NCBI GenBank assembly: GCA_002346305.1
Contig: DDZI01000038.1
Coordinates: forward strand, 382 to 19,625
Length of the DNA: 19,244 bases
Source: Actinobacteria bacterium UBA3012
Lineage (GTDB): Bacteria > Actinomycetota > Actinomycetes > Nanopelagicales > Nanopelagicaceae
Direction: 5' to 3'
In this document: positions 5,583 through 13,311 of the stretch, in pieces
Numbering within the stretch: the first letter of the stretch is position 1
Layout: every line of letters begins with the position of its first letter
Translations under genes and position numbers: made by a program
The notes under the pieces: generated by a model
What the model saw: only the letters and a program-made list of their open reading frames with translations
Databases searched by the model: none
What the model was told of the DNA's origin: nothing

Positions 5583-6677
5583 ATGGAGAACATAACTCTT
5601 ACTTCACTAGGCATTCCTAGAGTCCTAAATGCTGCAACTACATATACCCGTATCGGCGGATCACGAATGGCACCAGAGGTTTTAGCTGCCATGGTGCAAG
5701 GTGCCAGTGATTTTGTGGAGCTTGAAGAGTTACATAATGTTGCAGGGAAGCGGATAGCGCAATTAACTAAAAATGAAGCTGCTTACATAACTCCGGGTTG
5801 TGCCGGAGCGATTGTTTTGTCGGTGCTTGCTATTTTGGATCTAAATAAAAGTGCTACTAAAAATGAATTCATAATTGATCACACGCACATGGTTGATTAT
5901 GTGCAATCAATTGAATTCGCAGGCGGAGTAATTAAGGTGCTCGGCTCAGAAGGATCACGCTCTGAAGCGGAATTAATCAATGCCTTTAATGAAAAAACTG
6001 CAGGAATCTTTTTTGTACCAGGGTTAAACCGACCACCTGGAGCACTCTCAATTGAACGTACTGTTGAAATTGCTAAACAACACAATGTTCCAGTAATTGT
6101 TGATGCTGCTGCGCAGATACCTCCAGTGAGCAATCTTTGGCATTTCACTAGAGATGCAGGCGCAGATGTAGTTTTGTTTAGTGGTGGCAAAGGTTTGCGA
6201 GGTCCACAGACGACGGGGCTGATTTTAGGAAAAGCCGAAATAATAAATACGGCGGCCAAGTTTGCCGCGCCAAATACCACCAAGGCCAGATCACTTAAAG
6301 TTGGCAAAGAAGAAATTTTTGCAATCTTGAAAGCTGTTGAAATGTATGTGAACGCTGACCATGAAGAGCAAGCAAGAATTTGGAATGCAATTTGTGATCA
6401 GTGGGTTATTGATTTTGCGCAGATAAAAGGATTTAAACCTGTAAAAATGGAATTAAATGAGGCTGGGCAACCACTACCCCGGATCAAGATCGAAATAGAT
6501 CAGAAAGTTTTCGGAATGAGCGCGCGTGAACTCGCATTAAAATTGTGGGAGTCGGAACCAAGAATTGCTGTAGATCACCGAAACGACGACCAGGAAATCT
6601 TTTTAACTCCAGAGTTGTTAACTTCAGCCGAGATTGTTTTAGTAACTGCGCGAGTAATTGAGTTAGCGGGTAATTAA
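5583..6677 (+). CDS. SelA-like PLP-dependent enzyme (selenocysteine synthase/DgaE-type fold), reaction unknown
   Basis: This 364-residue fold-type I PLP enzyme belongs to the SelA-like family, which includes L-seryl-tRNA(Sec) selenium transferase, D-glucosaminate-6-phosphate ammonia-lyase (DgaE) and uncharacterised relatives. Visible landmarks are the opening RVLNAATTYTRIGGSRM, the ELEELHNVAGKRIAQL segment, TPGCAGAIVLS, the PLP aspartate in VIVDAAAQIPP (about D174) and the Schiff-base lysine in FSGGKGLRGPQTTGLILG (about K203). SelA itself has a SGDK-type lysine loop. It lacks the N-terminal tRNA-binding extension of true SelA and is shorter than SelA, so tRNA(Sec) is an unlikely substrate. 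AAAGGA at 5572-5577 supports ATG 5583, only two bases after parB, so it is probably cotranscribed. Its end overlaps the convergent aminotransferase by 15 bases. Confidence 0.8.
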   Translation: MENITLTSLGIPRVLNAATTYTRIGGSRMAPEVLAAMVQGASDFVELEELHNVAGKRIAQLTKNEAAYITPGCAGAIVLSVLAILDLNKSATKNEFIIDHTHMVDYVQSIEFAGGVIKVLGSEGSRSEAELINAFNEKTAGIFFVPGLNRPPGALSIERTVEIAKQHNVPVIVDAAAQIPPVSNLWHFTRDAGADVVLFSGGKGLRGPQTTGLILGKAEIINTAAKFAAPNTTKARSLKVGKEEIFAILKAVEMYVNADHEEQARIWNAICDQWVIDFAQIKGFKPVKMELNEAGQPLPRIKIEIDQKVFGMSARELALKLWESEPRIAVDHRNDDQEIFLTPELLTSAEIVLVTARVIELAGN

Positions 6678-7925
6678 TTTAGCCGCGCCATTAGAACGGC
6701 GATCAATCTCTTCTTTAACTACGCCAGCAAGAGCTTTCACGCCTTGTCGGATCCGCTCAGGAGTTGGGTGGCAGTATGAAAGACGCATCTGCCAACTGCC
6801 AAAACCGTCGGCATAAAAAGCAGTTCCCGGAACATATGCAACTTTTGCCGCGATAGCGCGCGGAACTAATACTTTGGTATCAATTTCTGGTGGCAATGTA
6901 ATCCAGACATAGAAACCACCTTTGGGACGGGTCCATGTTGCCGTTACTGGGAAGAATTCATCTAAAGATTCCAACATCGCATCACGGCGTTCTCGGTACA
7001 AATCGCAGAAAGATGCAATTTGGTCTCTCCAAGGTTCGTTAGCCAAATAACCAGAGATTGTTAACTGAGCAAAATTTGATGGGCACAAAACTGATGATTC
7101 ATTTGCGATTACTAATTTTTCTTTAACAGCTTGTGGAACTAAAGCCCAGCCAACTCGAAGTCCGGGAGCAATTGTTTTAGAAAAAGAGCCTAAATAAATT
7201 ACATTATCTGAATCTTCAGCGCGCATGGCATTTGGCGTCGGACCATCAAAACCAAGTAAGCCATATGGATTATCTTCGACCACAAAAATTTCGGCATCGC
7301 GGCAAATTTCAAGAATTTCAGTTCTGCGCGCTGCGGGCATTGTGACACCGGAAGGATTTTGGAAATTTGGGATTAAGTAAATAAATTTAATTTTACGTTT
7401 TGCTTCACGAACAGTTTTGATCGCTTCTCTTAAGGCCTCAGGAATCAAACCTTTATCGTCCATAGCAATATGAACAACATTTGCTTGGTATTGAGCAAAA
7501 ACACCAAGTGCTCCAACGTAAGAAGGTGCTTCGACCAGAATCACATCACCCGGATCAATAAATATTCGAGTGATCAGATCTAGGGCTTGCTGTGATCCGG
7601 TAGTAACAACAATGTCATCGCCTTTTGCCCGAATTCCTTCAAGGGCCATGATTTCGCAAATTTGTTCTCGCAATTTTGGATGCCCCTGGCCGCTGCCATA
7701 CTGCAAAGCCTCAGTACCATTTTCTAAAACTAACTTCTGAACAACGCTAGCCATTACATCCATCGGAAGTGCAGAGAGATTAGGCATTCCACCAGCGAGT
7801 GAAACAATTTCCGGACGAGAAGCCACTGCAAAAAGTGAGCGGATCTCACTCGGCAACATTAAAGCTGCGCGGGAGGCGTAACGGGCGGTTAAGTTTTCCT
7901 CGTTTTTCGGAATTAATGAACTCAA
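6663..7925 (-). CDS. PLP-dependent class I/II aminotransferase (2-aminoadipate transaminase/LysN-like)
   Basis: This is a fold-type I aminotransferase transferring amino groups between amino and 2-oxo acids; sequence type resembles LysN/ARO8-like enzymes (aromatic or 2-aminoadipate specificity), but the substrate cannot be read from sequence. Landmarks include SLAGGMPN, QYGSGQGHPKLRE, TTGSQQALDL, the PNFQNPSG loop, VVEDNPYG (PLP Asp and Tyr), and the PLP lysine in GSFSKTIAPGLRVGW (K250 counted from TTG 7925). MRLSYC near the end carries the carboxylate-binding arginine. The frame is also open to ATG 7964 (13 more residues), but no ribosome binding site precedes that ATG, while AAGGGGG (7934-7940) is eight bases before TTG 7925. 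There is no MocR-type DNA-binding domain. It is last in the leftward trx-cwlM block. Confidence 0.88.
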   Translation of the reverse strand: MSSLIPKNEENLTARYASRAALMLPSEIRSLFAVASRPEIVSLAGGMPNLSALPMDVMASVVQKLVLENGTEALQYGSGQGHPKLREQICEIMALEGIRAKGDDIVVTTGSQQALDLITRIFIDPGDVILVEAPSYVGALGVFAQYQANVVHIAMDDKGLIPEALREAIKTVREAKRKIKFIYLIPNFQNPSGVTMPAARRTEILEICRDAEIFVVEDNPYGLLGFDGPTPNAMRAEDSDNVIYLGSFSKTIAPGLRVGWALVPQAVKEKLVIANESSVLCPSNFAQLTISGYLANEPWRDQIASFCDLYRERRDAMLESLDEFFPVTATWTRPKGGFYVWITLPPEIDTKVLVPRAIAAKVAYVPGTAFYADGFGSWQMRLSYCHPTPERIRQGVKALAGVVKEEIDRRSNGAAKLITR

Positions 7926-7997
7926 ACCACTCGCCCCCTTCAAATTAATGTGAAGGGTAATCATCTCATAGAGATAGGTATTGATGGTTTATGTAAT

Positions 7998-8020
7998 TAC
8001 TTGCTCTACTTGCTCTACTT
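7998..8020. repeat. 9-bp tandem repeat at the 3' end of the cwlM-like gene
   Basis: TACTTGCTC occurs at 7998-8006 and 8007-8015, followed by a partial TACTT at 8016-8020. The second unit covers the TAG stop codon of the amidase-like gene, so a copy change would alter where that protein ends. It is probably a slippage product. Confidence 0.6.
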
Positions 8021-9145
8021 ACGGAGCCCAGCGCGCTTTAAATCCTCAACCCGCAAAGTGCCGGTAAGTGCATCTTCTTCGGCGGCTAAATACAGTCGTT
8101 GTACCGCCACAACCAAGGCTTCGGCCAAAGACTGCCTAAATGAAGATCTGGCCAATCTTTGCGCATCCCCTTCATTGCTCAAATATCCCAAATCAATTCG
8201 AACCGAAGGTGCTTTTGTTAATCTCAAAATTTCCCAACTTTTGCCATGGGTACGACAATTTAACAAATCAGTGCGTGCGCAAATTTCACGCTGTGCTAAA
8301 AGCGCGAAACGCTCACCTACAATGGAATGAATTTCATGTGTGGCATTTCCGTAATAGTAAGAAGCAACACCGTGCGCGTTGGCAGAGGAACTGCTATCTA
8401 AGTGCAATGAAATTAGTAGGTCGCAATTAACTTTATTTGCAAAATTTATTCGATCCAATTCACTTGGATTATTATCTTTTCCTCGGGTCATAAAAACTGT
8501 TACACCTAATGCACTCAATCGTCCCTCTAATCTTTTTGCAACGTCATAAGTTATTTGGGCTTCATTTAAACCAAATGCCTCAGCACCATAAAACTTTCCA
8601 CCAAAGCTTGCATCGATAGCAACTATTTTTCCGGCCAAAGCAGGGCCGCGTTGATGGATTAAATATGTATCGCGCAAAGAACTGGCACGACCGCCCCGAA
8701 CAGTTCCGGTCAATCGGATTAGTGCAGTGAAAGTTGCAGGTCCACAAACTCCATCGGCAGGAAGACCTACTGATTTTTGAAATTCAATTACAGCGCCTTC
8801 GGTTAAAGCGCCATATATGCCATCAACTCGCCCAGATGAAAATCCCATTTCATTTAAACGATTTTGCAGAGTCGCGATGTCATCTCCGCGAATTAATGCA
8901 CCAGGAATGTATGAGAGATTTCGATCTCCGAGCCGCCACCTAGCTTCTTCCAGCGCAAGATAGATATCTCGCGTTAATTTTCCAGTAGCAGTCAATCCAC
9001 GACTTTGTTGAAATTCCCGTAATGCCGCTACAACTTCTTTTGTGAAGGCAACTTCCGATGAGTTCAATAATCCAAGGCGCGATAAAGATGTGATTGTTTC
9101 AGTGACAATTGCACCGACATCTCCAACCTTGGCTAACTCTTCCAC
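8015..9145 (-). CDS. cwlM: CwlM-like protein: two peptidoglycan-binding domains plus a degenerate N-acetylmuramoyl-L-alanine amidase (Amidase_3) domain
   Basis: By gene order (trxB-trxA-this) and domains this is the orthologue of mycobacterial CwlM, a cytoplasmic activator of MurA (first enzyme of peptidoglycan precursor synthesis). The 376-residue product has two PG_binding_1 repeats (about residues 15-75 and 85-145, ending VGLPADGVCGPATFTAL) and an Amidase_3 fold (about 170-352). Active Amidase_3 enzymes have a zinc histidine in DPGHGG, a glutamate, a SxHxN-type histidine and a catalytic glutamate near the end. Here the first site reads DASFGG (Phe181 for His) and the last reads RIDLGYLSN (Asp318 for Glu), while Glu195 (LNEAQ) and His248 (SLHLD) remain. 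No signal peptide or membrane segment is present. The GTG start, three bases after trxA, has no Shine-Dalgarno and is probably coupled. Loss of hydrolase activity is inferred. Confidence 0.88.
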   Translation of the reverse strand: MEELAKVGDVGAIVTETITSLSRLGLLNSSEVAFTKEVVAALREFQQSRGLTATGKLTRDIYLALEEARWRLGDRNLSYIPGALIRGDDIATLQNRLNEMGFSSGRVDGIYGALTEGAVIEFQKSVGLPADGVCGPATFTALIRLTGTVRGGRASSLRDTYLIHQRGPALAGKIVAIDASFGGKFYGAEAFGLNEAQITYDVAKRLEGRLSALGVTVFMTRGKDNNPSELDRINFANKVNCDLLISLHLDSSSSANAHGVASYYYGNATHEIHSIVGERFALLAQREICARTDLLNCRTHGKSWEILRLTKAPSVRIDLGYLSNEGDAQRLARSSFRQSLAEALVVAVQRLYLAAEEDALTGTLRVEDLKRAGLRK

Positions 9146-9148
9146 GAG

Positions 9149-9472
9149 TTAAATAAAGCCTTCGAGTTCCTTCATGATTGCAGGCTTTGGACGTGCCCCA
9201 ACAATTGTTTTTACAATTTCGCCATTTACAAAGAGGTTCATGGTTGGAATAGAAGTAATTCCATACTTGATTGCGATCGCTGACTCTTCATCAGTATTTA
9301 ATTTAACAATCTTAATTTTTCCGCTTTGCTCATTTGCAATCTCTTCCAAAATTGGGCCCACTGCACGGCATGGCCCACACCATTCAGCCCAAAAATCTAC
9401 AAGTACTGGTGTTGTGCTCTTCAGAACTTCAGCATCGAAGGTTGCCGTCGTTACTGGTGTTGTTGCTCCCAT
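9149..9472 (-). CDS. trxA: Thioredoxin
   Basis: This is a cytoplasmic dithiol-disulfide oxidoreductase that reduces protein disulfides (ribonucleotide reductase, peroxiredoxins) using electrons from TrxB. The 107-residue product has the canonical active site WCGPC (Cys32 and Cys35) after LVDFWAE, the central KLNTDEE strand and the cis-proline loop TSIPTMNLF. Length and motifs are those of a standard thioredoxin. It follows trxB by 40 bases and precedes the CwlM-like gene by three, as trxB2-trxC-cwlM do in Mycobacterium. A weak GAGAGAAG precedes the ATG. It is probably expressed from the promoter in front of trxB. Confidence 0.97.
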   Translation of the reverse strand: MGATTPVTTATFDAEVLKSTTPVLVDFWAEWCGPCRAVGPILEEIANEQSGKIKIVKLNTDEESAIAIKYGITSIPTMNLFVNGEIVKTIVGARPKPAIMKELEGFI

Positions 9473-9512
9473 TAGCTTCTCTCTCTATTTGATTTAACTT
9501 AGGTTAAAAACT

Positions 9513-10433
9513 TTAGTGCCCAGATAAGAATCTTTCAGCATCTAGCGCCGCGGCACATCCAGAACCAGCTGCGGTAATAGCTTGTCGATAAGTGTGGTCT
9601 ACAAGATCCCCACAAGCAAAAACACCTTCAAGATTTGTTTGAGTGCTGCCCTGCCCCACTTTTACATAGCCCTCATCATCAAGGGTGACTTGCCCCTTAA
9701 CCAGTTCACTACGCGGGTCATGTCCAATCGCTACAAATAATCCGGTGGCCGCTAGAACACTCAAATCGCCTGAGACAGTGTTTCGGATAGATAAGCCACT
9801 GACTTTATCCTCACCAAGTACATCGATAACTTCGCTGTTCCATAAAAATTCAATTTTAGGATTTGCTTGCGCGCGCTCAGCCATAATTTTGGAAGCTTTA
9901 AGGCTATCTCGGCGATGAATCAAAGTTACCTTGTCAGCAAATTTAGTTAAAAAGTTTGCTTCCTCCATGGCTGAATCTCCGCCACCCACAACTGCAATAT
10001 TTTGGTTGCGGAAGAAAAATCCATCACAAGTCGCACACCAAGAAACACCACGACCTGACAATCGTTTTTCATTTGTTAATCCAATTTCACGATAAGCCGA
10101 ACCCATCGCTAAAACTACGGCTTTAGCTTCAACTTTTCGGCCAGTTCCATCAATCAGCACTTTTACTTTAGATTTCAAATCCATTTCAACAATGTCATCT
10201 GTAATTAACTCGGCTTCAAAACGTAAAGCCTGCTTTCGCATTGCATCCATTAGATCTGGACCCATTATTCCTTCAGCAAATCCTGGAAAGTTTTCTACCT
10301 CAGTAGTGTTCATCAACGCACCACCGGCAGTCACAGAGCCTTCATAAATCACTGGATTTAATTGTGCCCGCGCTGCATAAATAGCTGCCGTGTACCCGGC
10401 TGGACCTGAACCTACAATTACTAGTTCTCGCAA
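9513..10433 (-). CDS. trxB: Thioredoxin reductase (NADPH)
   Basis: This FAD enzyme passes electrons from NADPH to thioredoxin. The 306-residue product has the N-terminal FAD fingerprint IVGSGPAGYTAAIYAAR, the redox-active CATC (Cys133 and Cys136, in SWCATCDGFF), the NADPH-binding motif VVGGGDSAMEEA (about residues 148-159), HRRDSLKASK and the C-terminal GVFACGDLVDHTYRQAITAAGSG that completes the FAD site. The start is TTG (10431-10433), as no in-frame ATG lies between the murJ stop and the conserved REL-VIVG strand. An ATG six bases upstream is out of frame. A SigH/SigR-type promoter pattern lies 31-57 bases upstream, fitting disulfide-stress control. Confidence 0.96.
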   Translation of the reverse strand: MRELVIVGSGPAGYTAAIYAARAQLNPVIYEGSVTAGGALMNTTEVENFPGFAEGIMGPDLMDAMRKQALRFEAELITDDIVEMDLKSKVKVLIDGTGRKVEAKAVVLAMGSAYREIGLTNEKRLSGRGVSWCATCDGFFFRNQNIAVVGGGDSAMEEANFLTKFADKVTLIHRRDSLKASKIMAERAQANPKIEFLWNSEVIDVLGEDKVSGLSIRNTVSGDLSVLAATGLFVAIGHDPRSELVKGQVTLDDEGYVKVGQGSTQTNLEGVFACGDLVDHTYRQAITAAGSGCAAALDAERFLSGH

Positions 10434-10463
10434 TTTAATCGCATCGCTTTCTCTACTATAGAT

Positions 10464-10490
10464 AACGCTAATACTATTCCGGAATATTCC
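10464..10490 (-). promoter_or_regulatory. SigH/SigR-type promoter pattern upstream of trxB, overlapping a TATTCC/GGAATA palindrome
   Basis: On the minus strand GGAATA (10490-10485), a 17-base spacer and CGTT (10467-10464) match the SigH/SigR promoter architecture (GGAAT about 18 bases GTT) that drives trxBA in Streptomyces and trxB2C in Mycobacterium. The -35 hexamer is also half of the perfect palindrome GGAATATTCC (10481-10490), which overlaps a second palindrome TATTCCGGAATA (10475-10486), so a repressor operator is an alternative or additional reading. TATAGT (10455-10460) could be a housekeeping -10 box. Confidence 0.62.
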
Positions 10491-10492
10491 AA

Positions 10493-12142
10493 TTAATCAG
10501 ATATTTCATATTTTCGCCCCAAGCGCCGAACTATTTGAATTCTAAGTGAATTAATCTCATTCACTTTGAACAAAGAGCCAAAGAGCAGGTACAAAGCACC
10601 CATCACGGAACTGGCAATTGTCAAAGTCAAACCGACAACGATTAATTCCGTACCAAATATTTCTTCCATTAGTAAATAAAGGCCGAGAGCCGGCGCTCCC
10701 GCTAAAAGTGCGACAAAAGTTAAGCGAAGGTGTGACTTTAACAATCCAATATAGTTAAAAGCACCTACATTTTTTCCGAGTGACTTTAAAGTTATCAACG
10801 TCCCAAGCAGGTTTCCTAAACCAAGTGCAATCGCCAATCCAACTGTTACCCATTTGAGCGGCAGAAATTCTCCGGAAATTAAACAAAGAATTATAGACAA
10901 AGCAGTACTTGCTAAATTTATTAAGACCGGTGTACGAGTGTCCTCGAAAGCATAAAATCCACGTAACAAAAGTAAGTGTGCACTGTATGGAACTAATCCA
11001 AGTGAAAAGGCAGCCAAAACTAATCCAATTTGGGCTGAGTCGGCGCGAGTGCTCCCAGAGAAAAGCAAAGTTGCTATTGCTGTGCCAAAAAATAAAAAGG
11101 CAATAGCACTGGGGACTGTCGCGACAGCAACATTTGTAAGAGATCTTTCTAATTCATTTCGAACTTTAGCTTTTTCATTATTCGCAGCCATTCGCGAGAT
11201 GCGCGGAAGTAATGCAGTGATGACTGAAACTGTGATGATCGAATGCGGAAGGATAAATACAAAATAGGCATAGCTATATGGAGTGAAACCAACACCAGTT
11301 GTTATTCCAGCGATTTTTGCAGCGGCTGAAGCTGCAGTCGCTACATTCACAACTACTAGGTATCCGATTTGATTTATAAAAACAAAAAGTAAAGTCCAGG
11401 CACCCAACTTGAAGGATTTAGTCAGATTTGAATCTTTCCAATCAAAGCGAGGACGAAGATTTAAACCTGATTTAGCAACAACTGGAAAAAGAAGAGCGGC
11501 TTGAATCACAAAACCAAGTGAAGTACCTAAGCCAAGCAATGCAACTTGGGCTGGTGTAATTGTTTCAGCAGTTACATCAGGGGCGATCACTAGAAAAATG
11601 ATTAGAACCGCGATAACAACTAAGTTATTTGCAACCGGAGCCCACATCATCGGTCCAAATTTTCCTCTAGCGTTTCCAACTTGACTCCACATTACAAAAA
11701 TTCCCATCATGAGAATTTGTGGCAAGCAGTAGCGCATAAAAGTAACTGTCAATGAAAATTCAGTTTCAATTCCTTGATTAGTAAATTTAGGAGCGTAAAT
11801 ACGAACTAATAATGGAGAAAAGATCACTGAAAGCGCAGTAATTACAGTCAAAATTAAAGTTACGATTGTTAATAAACGAGATGTAAAAGCTTCTCCCCCA
11901 TCGGGGTCATCCTTCATAGCTCGAACTAATTGAGGTACGAAGACTGAATTTAATGCACCACCTGCTAATAAAATGTAAAGGACTGTAGGCAGGGTATTTG
12001 CGACGTTAAATGTGTCAGCAAAAATAGAAGTACCAAGTGCAGCAACTAGTAATAAACTTCGCAAAAGTCCGGTAAGCCGTGAGACAAGTGTTCCAGCGGC
12101 CATAACTGCAGAAGATCTTACGAAATCCGGCTCATTGCTCAT
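10493..12142 (-). CDS. murJ: Lipid II flippase MurJ (MviN family)
   Basis: MurJ moves lipid II across the cytoplasmic membrane for peptidoglycan synthesis. The 549-residue product is almost entirely hydrophobic helices (about 14 expected) and carries the family N-terminus SRLTGLLRSLLL, the FNVANTLPTVLYILLAGGALNSVFVPQLVRA signature region (residues about 45-75) and the mid-protein LPHSIITVSVITALLPRISRMAA and HLLLLRGFYAFEDTRTPV blocks. The length is near that of the flippase core; the C-terminal pseudokinase and extracytoplasmic domains of mycobacterial MviN (Rv3910) are absent. The ATG overlaps the stop of the upstream gene by four bases. It is followed after 59 bases by trxB. Confidence 0.96.
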   Translation of the reverse strand: MSNEPDFVRSSAVMAAGTLVSRLTGLLRSLLLVAALGTSIFADTFNVANTLPTVLYILLAGGALNSVFVPQLVRAMKDDPDGGEAFTSRLLTIVTLILTVITALSVIFSPLLVRIYAPKFTNQGIETEFSLTVTFMRYCLPQILMMGIFVMWSQVGNARGKFGPMMWAPVANNLVVIAVLIIFLVIAPDVTAETITPAQVALLGLGTSLGFVIQAALLFPVVAKSGLNLRPRFDWKDSNLTKSFKLGAWTLLFVFINQIGYLVVVNVATAASAAAKIAGITTGVGFTPYSYAYFVFILPHSIITVSVITALLPRISRMAANNEKAKVRNELERSLTNVAVATVPSAIAFLFFGTAIATLLFSGSTRADSAQIGLVLAAFSLGLVPYSAHLLLLRGFYAFEDTRTPVLINLASTALSIILCLISGEFLPLKWVTVGLAIALGLGNLLGTLITLKSLGKNVGAFNYIGLLKSHLRLTFVALLAGAPALGLYLLMEEIFGTELIVVGLTLTIASSVMGALYLLFGSLFKVNEINSLRIQIVRRLGRKYEISD

Positions 12143-13311
12143 GCGTCACCCAAACTAGCTGTTGCCCTTGCCTTGCGAAGCCGGCGAAATATTCGCGTGC
12201 CTGCCGCACCAATTAATATGGTGCCGGCAATTGCCATAACCCAACCAACAATTGGGCCAATCACCGCAATGGTGACTGCAAGCGTAGAGATTCCTTGGTG
12301 TTTGTTACCGCGTAATGTTTCAAGTTGGGCGAGCAATTCAACTTTTCCGCTCGCAATCGCTTTAACTGGTACTAAAACTTGGGTTCGTGAATTTGGTTGT
12401 AAATAGAGAGCACGGTCTGCGATGGAAAGAATTCGAGAATTATTCGCTTTCAATATAAGAACAACTTGGGCAGGAGCATTGAAATCATTGACAATTGTTA
12501 CTGGCAATTTTTCTTCACGAGAAGTTAGGGTGTAGCGCCCAGGAAGTACTCGAACTTTTTCAGCAAGACCATCTACCGCACTTGTAAACGAAATAACCAG
12601 AGACTGCGAAGTTTTTTTATCAAGCTCTGGATTTAAAAGTGTATTTAGTCGGATTGCAATTTCACTAATTACGAGATCGTTACTAATTTGCGAGAGTAAT
12701 GCCAATTGTTTCCGCAAAGTCCTAAACTCGGAGATGTTCATTGAACTCAAAGGTTTAGGAGTTTCACTCCAATTGGGAGGTGCTCCTGCTGTAACCGCTC
12801 TATCAAGTGCCCGGGCTAATCGGACGGAACTAACACTTTGCACTTGCGAAAATTCAACATCAGATATTTTTTTTCGCGTAGAAATCTTCGGCGAGCCATA
12901 TGGAAGGGCATAAACAGGGTCATCCCCTATGGCATATTTTAAATCGACCAGAAATTGAGTTGCAATTTCTTCGCCAGCTCCTTCAATTTTCGGCAAAACT
13001 GTGTACCCGTCACTCATGTCGATAATCTCTTCAATCAAAGATGGATCTATCAGCCAGGTACGTTTCTTTGTGCTCGGCTTGAGTAGTTCGGCTAATTTGC
13101 CACCAAAACTTAAATCTTCAATTAGTGAGTCATCTAAAAACTTCCCACTCATTTCGCGATGAGTGGGTCCACTGATGATGACCAGCGATTTGTTGACTGC
13201 GGAACTTCCACTTGAAAAACCAGAGAAACCAGAGAAGCTAGCTACTGGTGTAAAAAAAAGAAATCCGATTGACCCAATTACTAATGTCAAGACAATCGAA
13301 ATGCGCTTCAT
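12139..13311 (-). CDS. DUF6049-type secreted, membrane-anchored protein (shortened)
   Basis: The function is unknown. The 390-residue product has an N-terminal signal or anchor (KRISIVLTLVIGSIGFLFF, residues 2-20), a Ser/Gly/Phe low-complexity stretch (SFSGFSGFSSGSS), a long extracytoplasmic part and a C-terminal membrane helix at about 345-371 followed by the basic cytoplasmic tail FRRLRKAR. By position (between the MutT4-like gene and murJ) and topology it corresponds to Rv3909 and the Streptomyces DUF6049 proteins, which are roughly 700-800 residues; about half the ectodomain appears to be missing. A conserved pre-anchor beta-rich module (LPVTIVNDFNAPAQVVLILKAN) is retained. It overlaps murJ by four bases downstream and the NUDIX gene by four bases upstream, so a cell-wall role linked to MurJ is plausible but unproven. 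Confidence 0.72.
   Translation of the reverse strand: MKRISIVLTLVIGSIGFLFFTPVASFSGFSGFSSGSSAVNKSLVIISGPTHREMSGKFLDDSLIEDLSFGGKLAELLKPSTKKRTWLIDPSLIEEIIDMSDGYTVLPKIEGAGEEIATQFLVDLKYAIGDDPVYALPYGSPKISTRKKISDVEFSQVQSVSSVRLARALDRAVTAGAPPNWSETPKPLSSMNISEFRTLRKQLALLSQISNDLVISEIAIRLNTLLNPELDKKTSQSLVISFTSAVDGLAEKVRVLPGRYTLTSREEKLPVTIVNDFNAPAQVVLILKANNSRILSIADRALYLQPNSRTQVLVPVKAIASGKVELLAQLETLRGNKHQGISTLAVTIAVIGPIVGWVMAIAGTILIGAAGTRIFRRLRKARATASLGDA

Noticed and set aside
7926..7964. ATG 7964 as start of the aminotransferase
   Set aside because: It has no ribosome binding site or -10 box, whereas TTG 7925 has AAGGGGG eight bases upstream. The longer form cannot be excluded and would add 13 residues.
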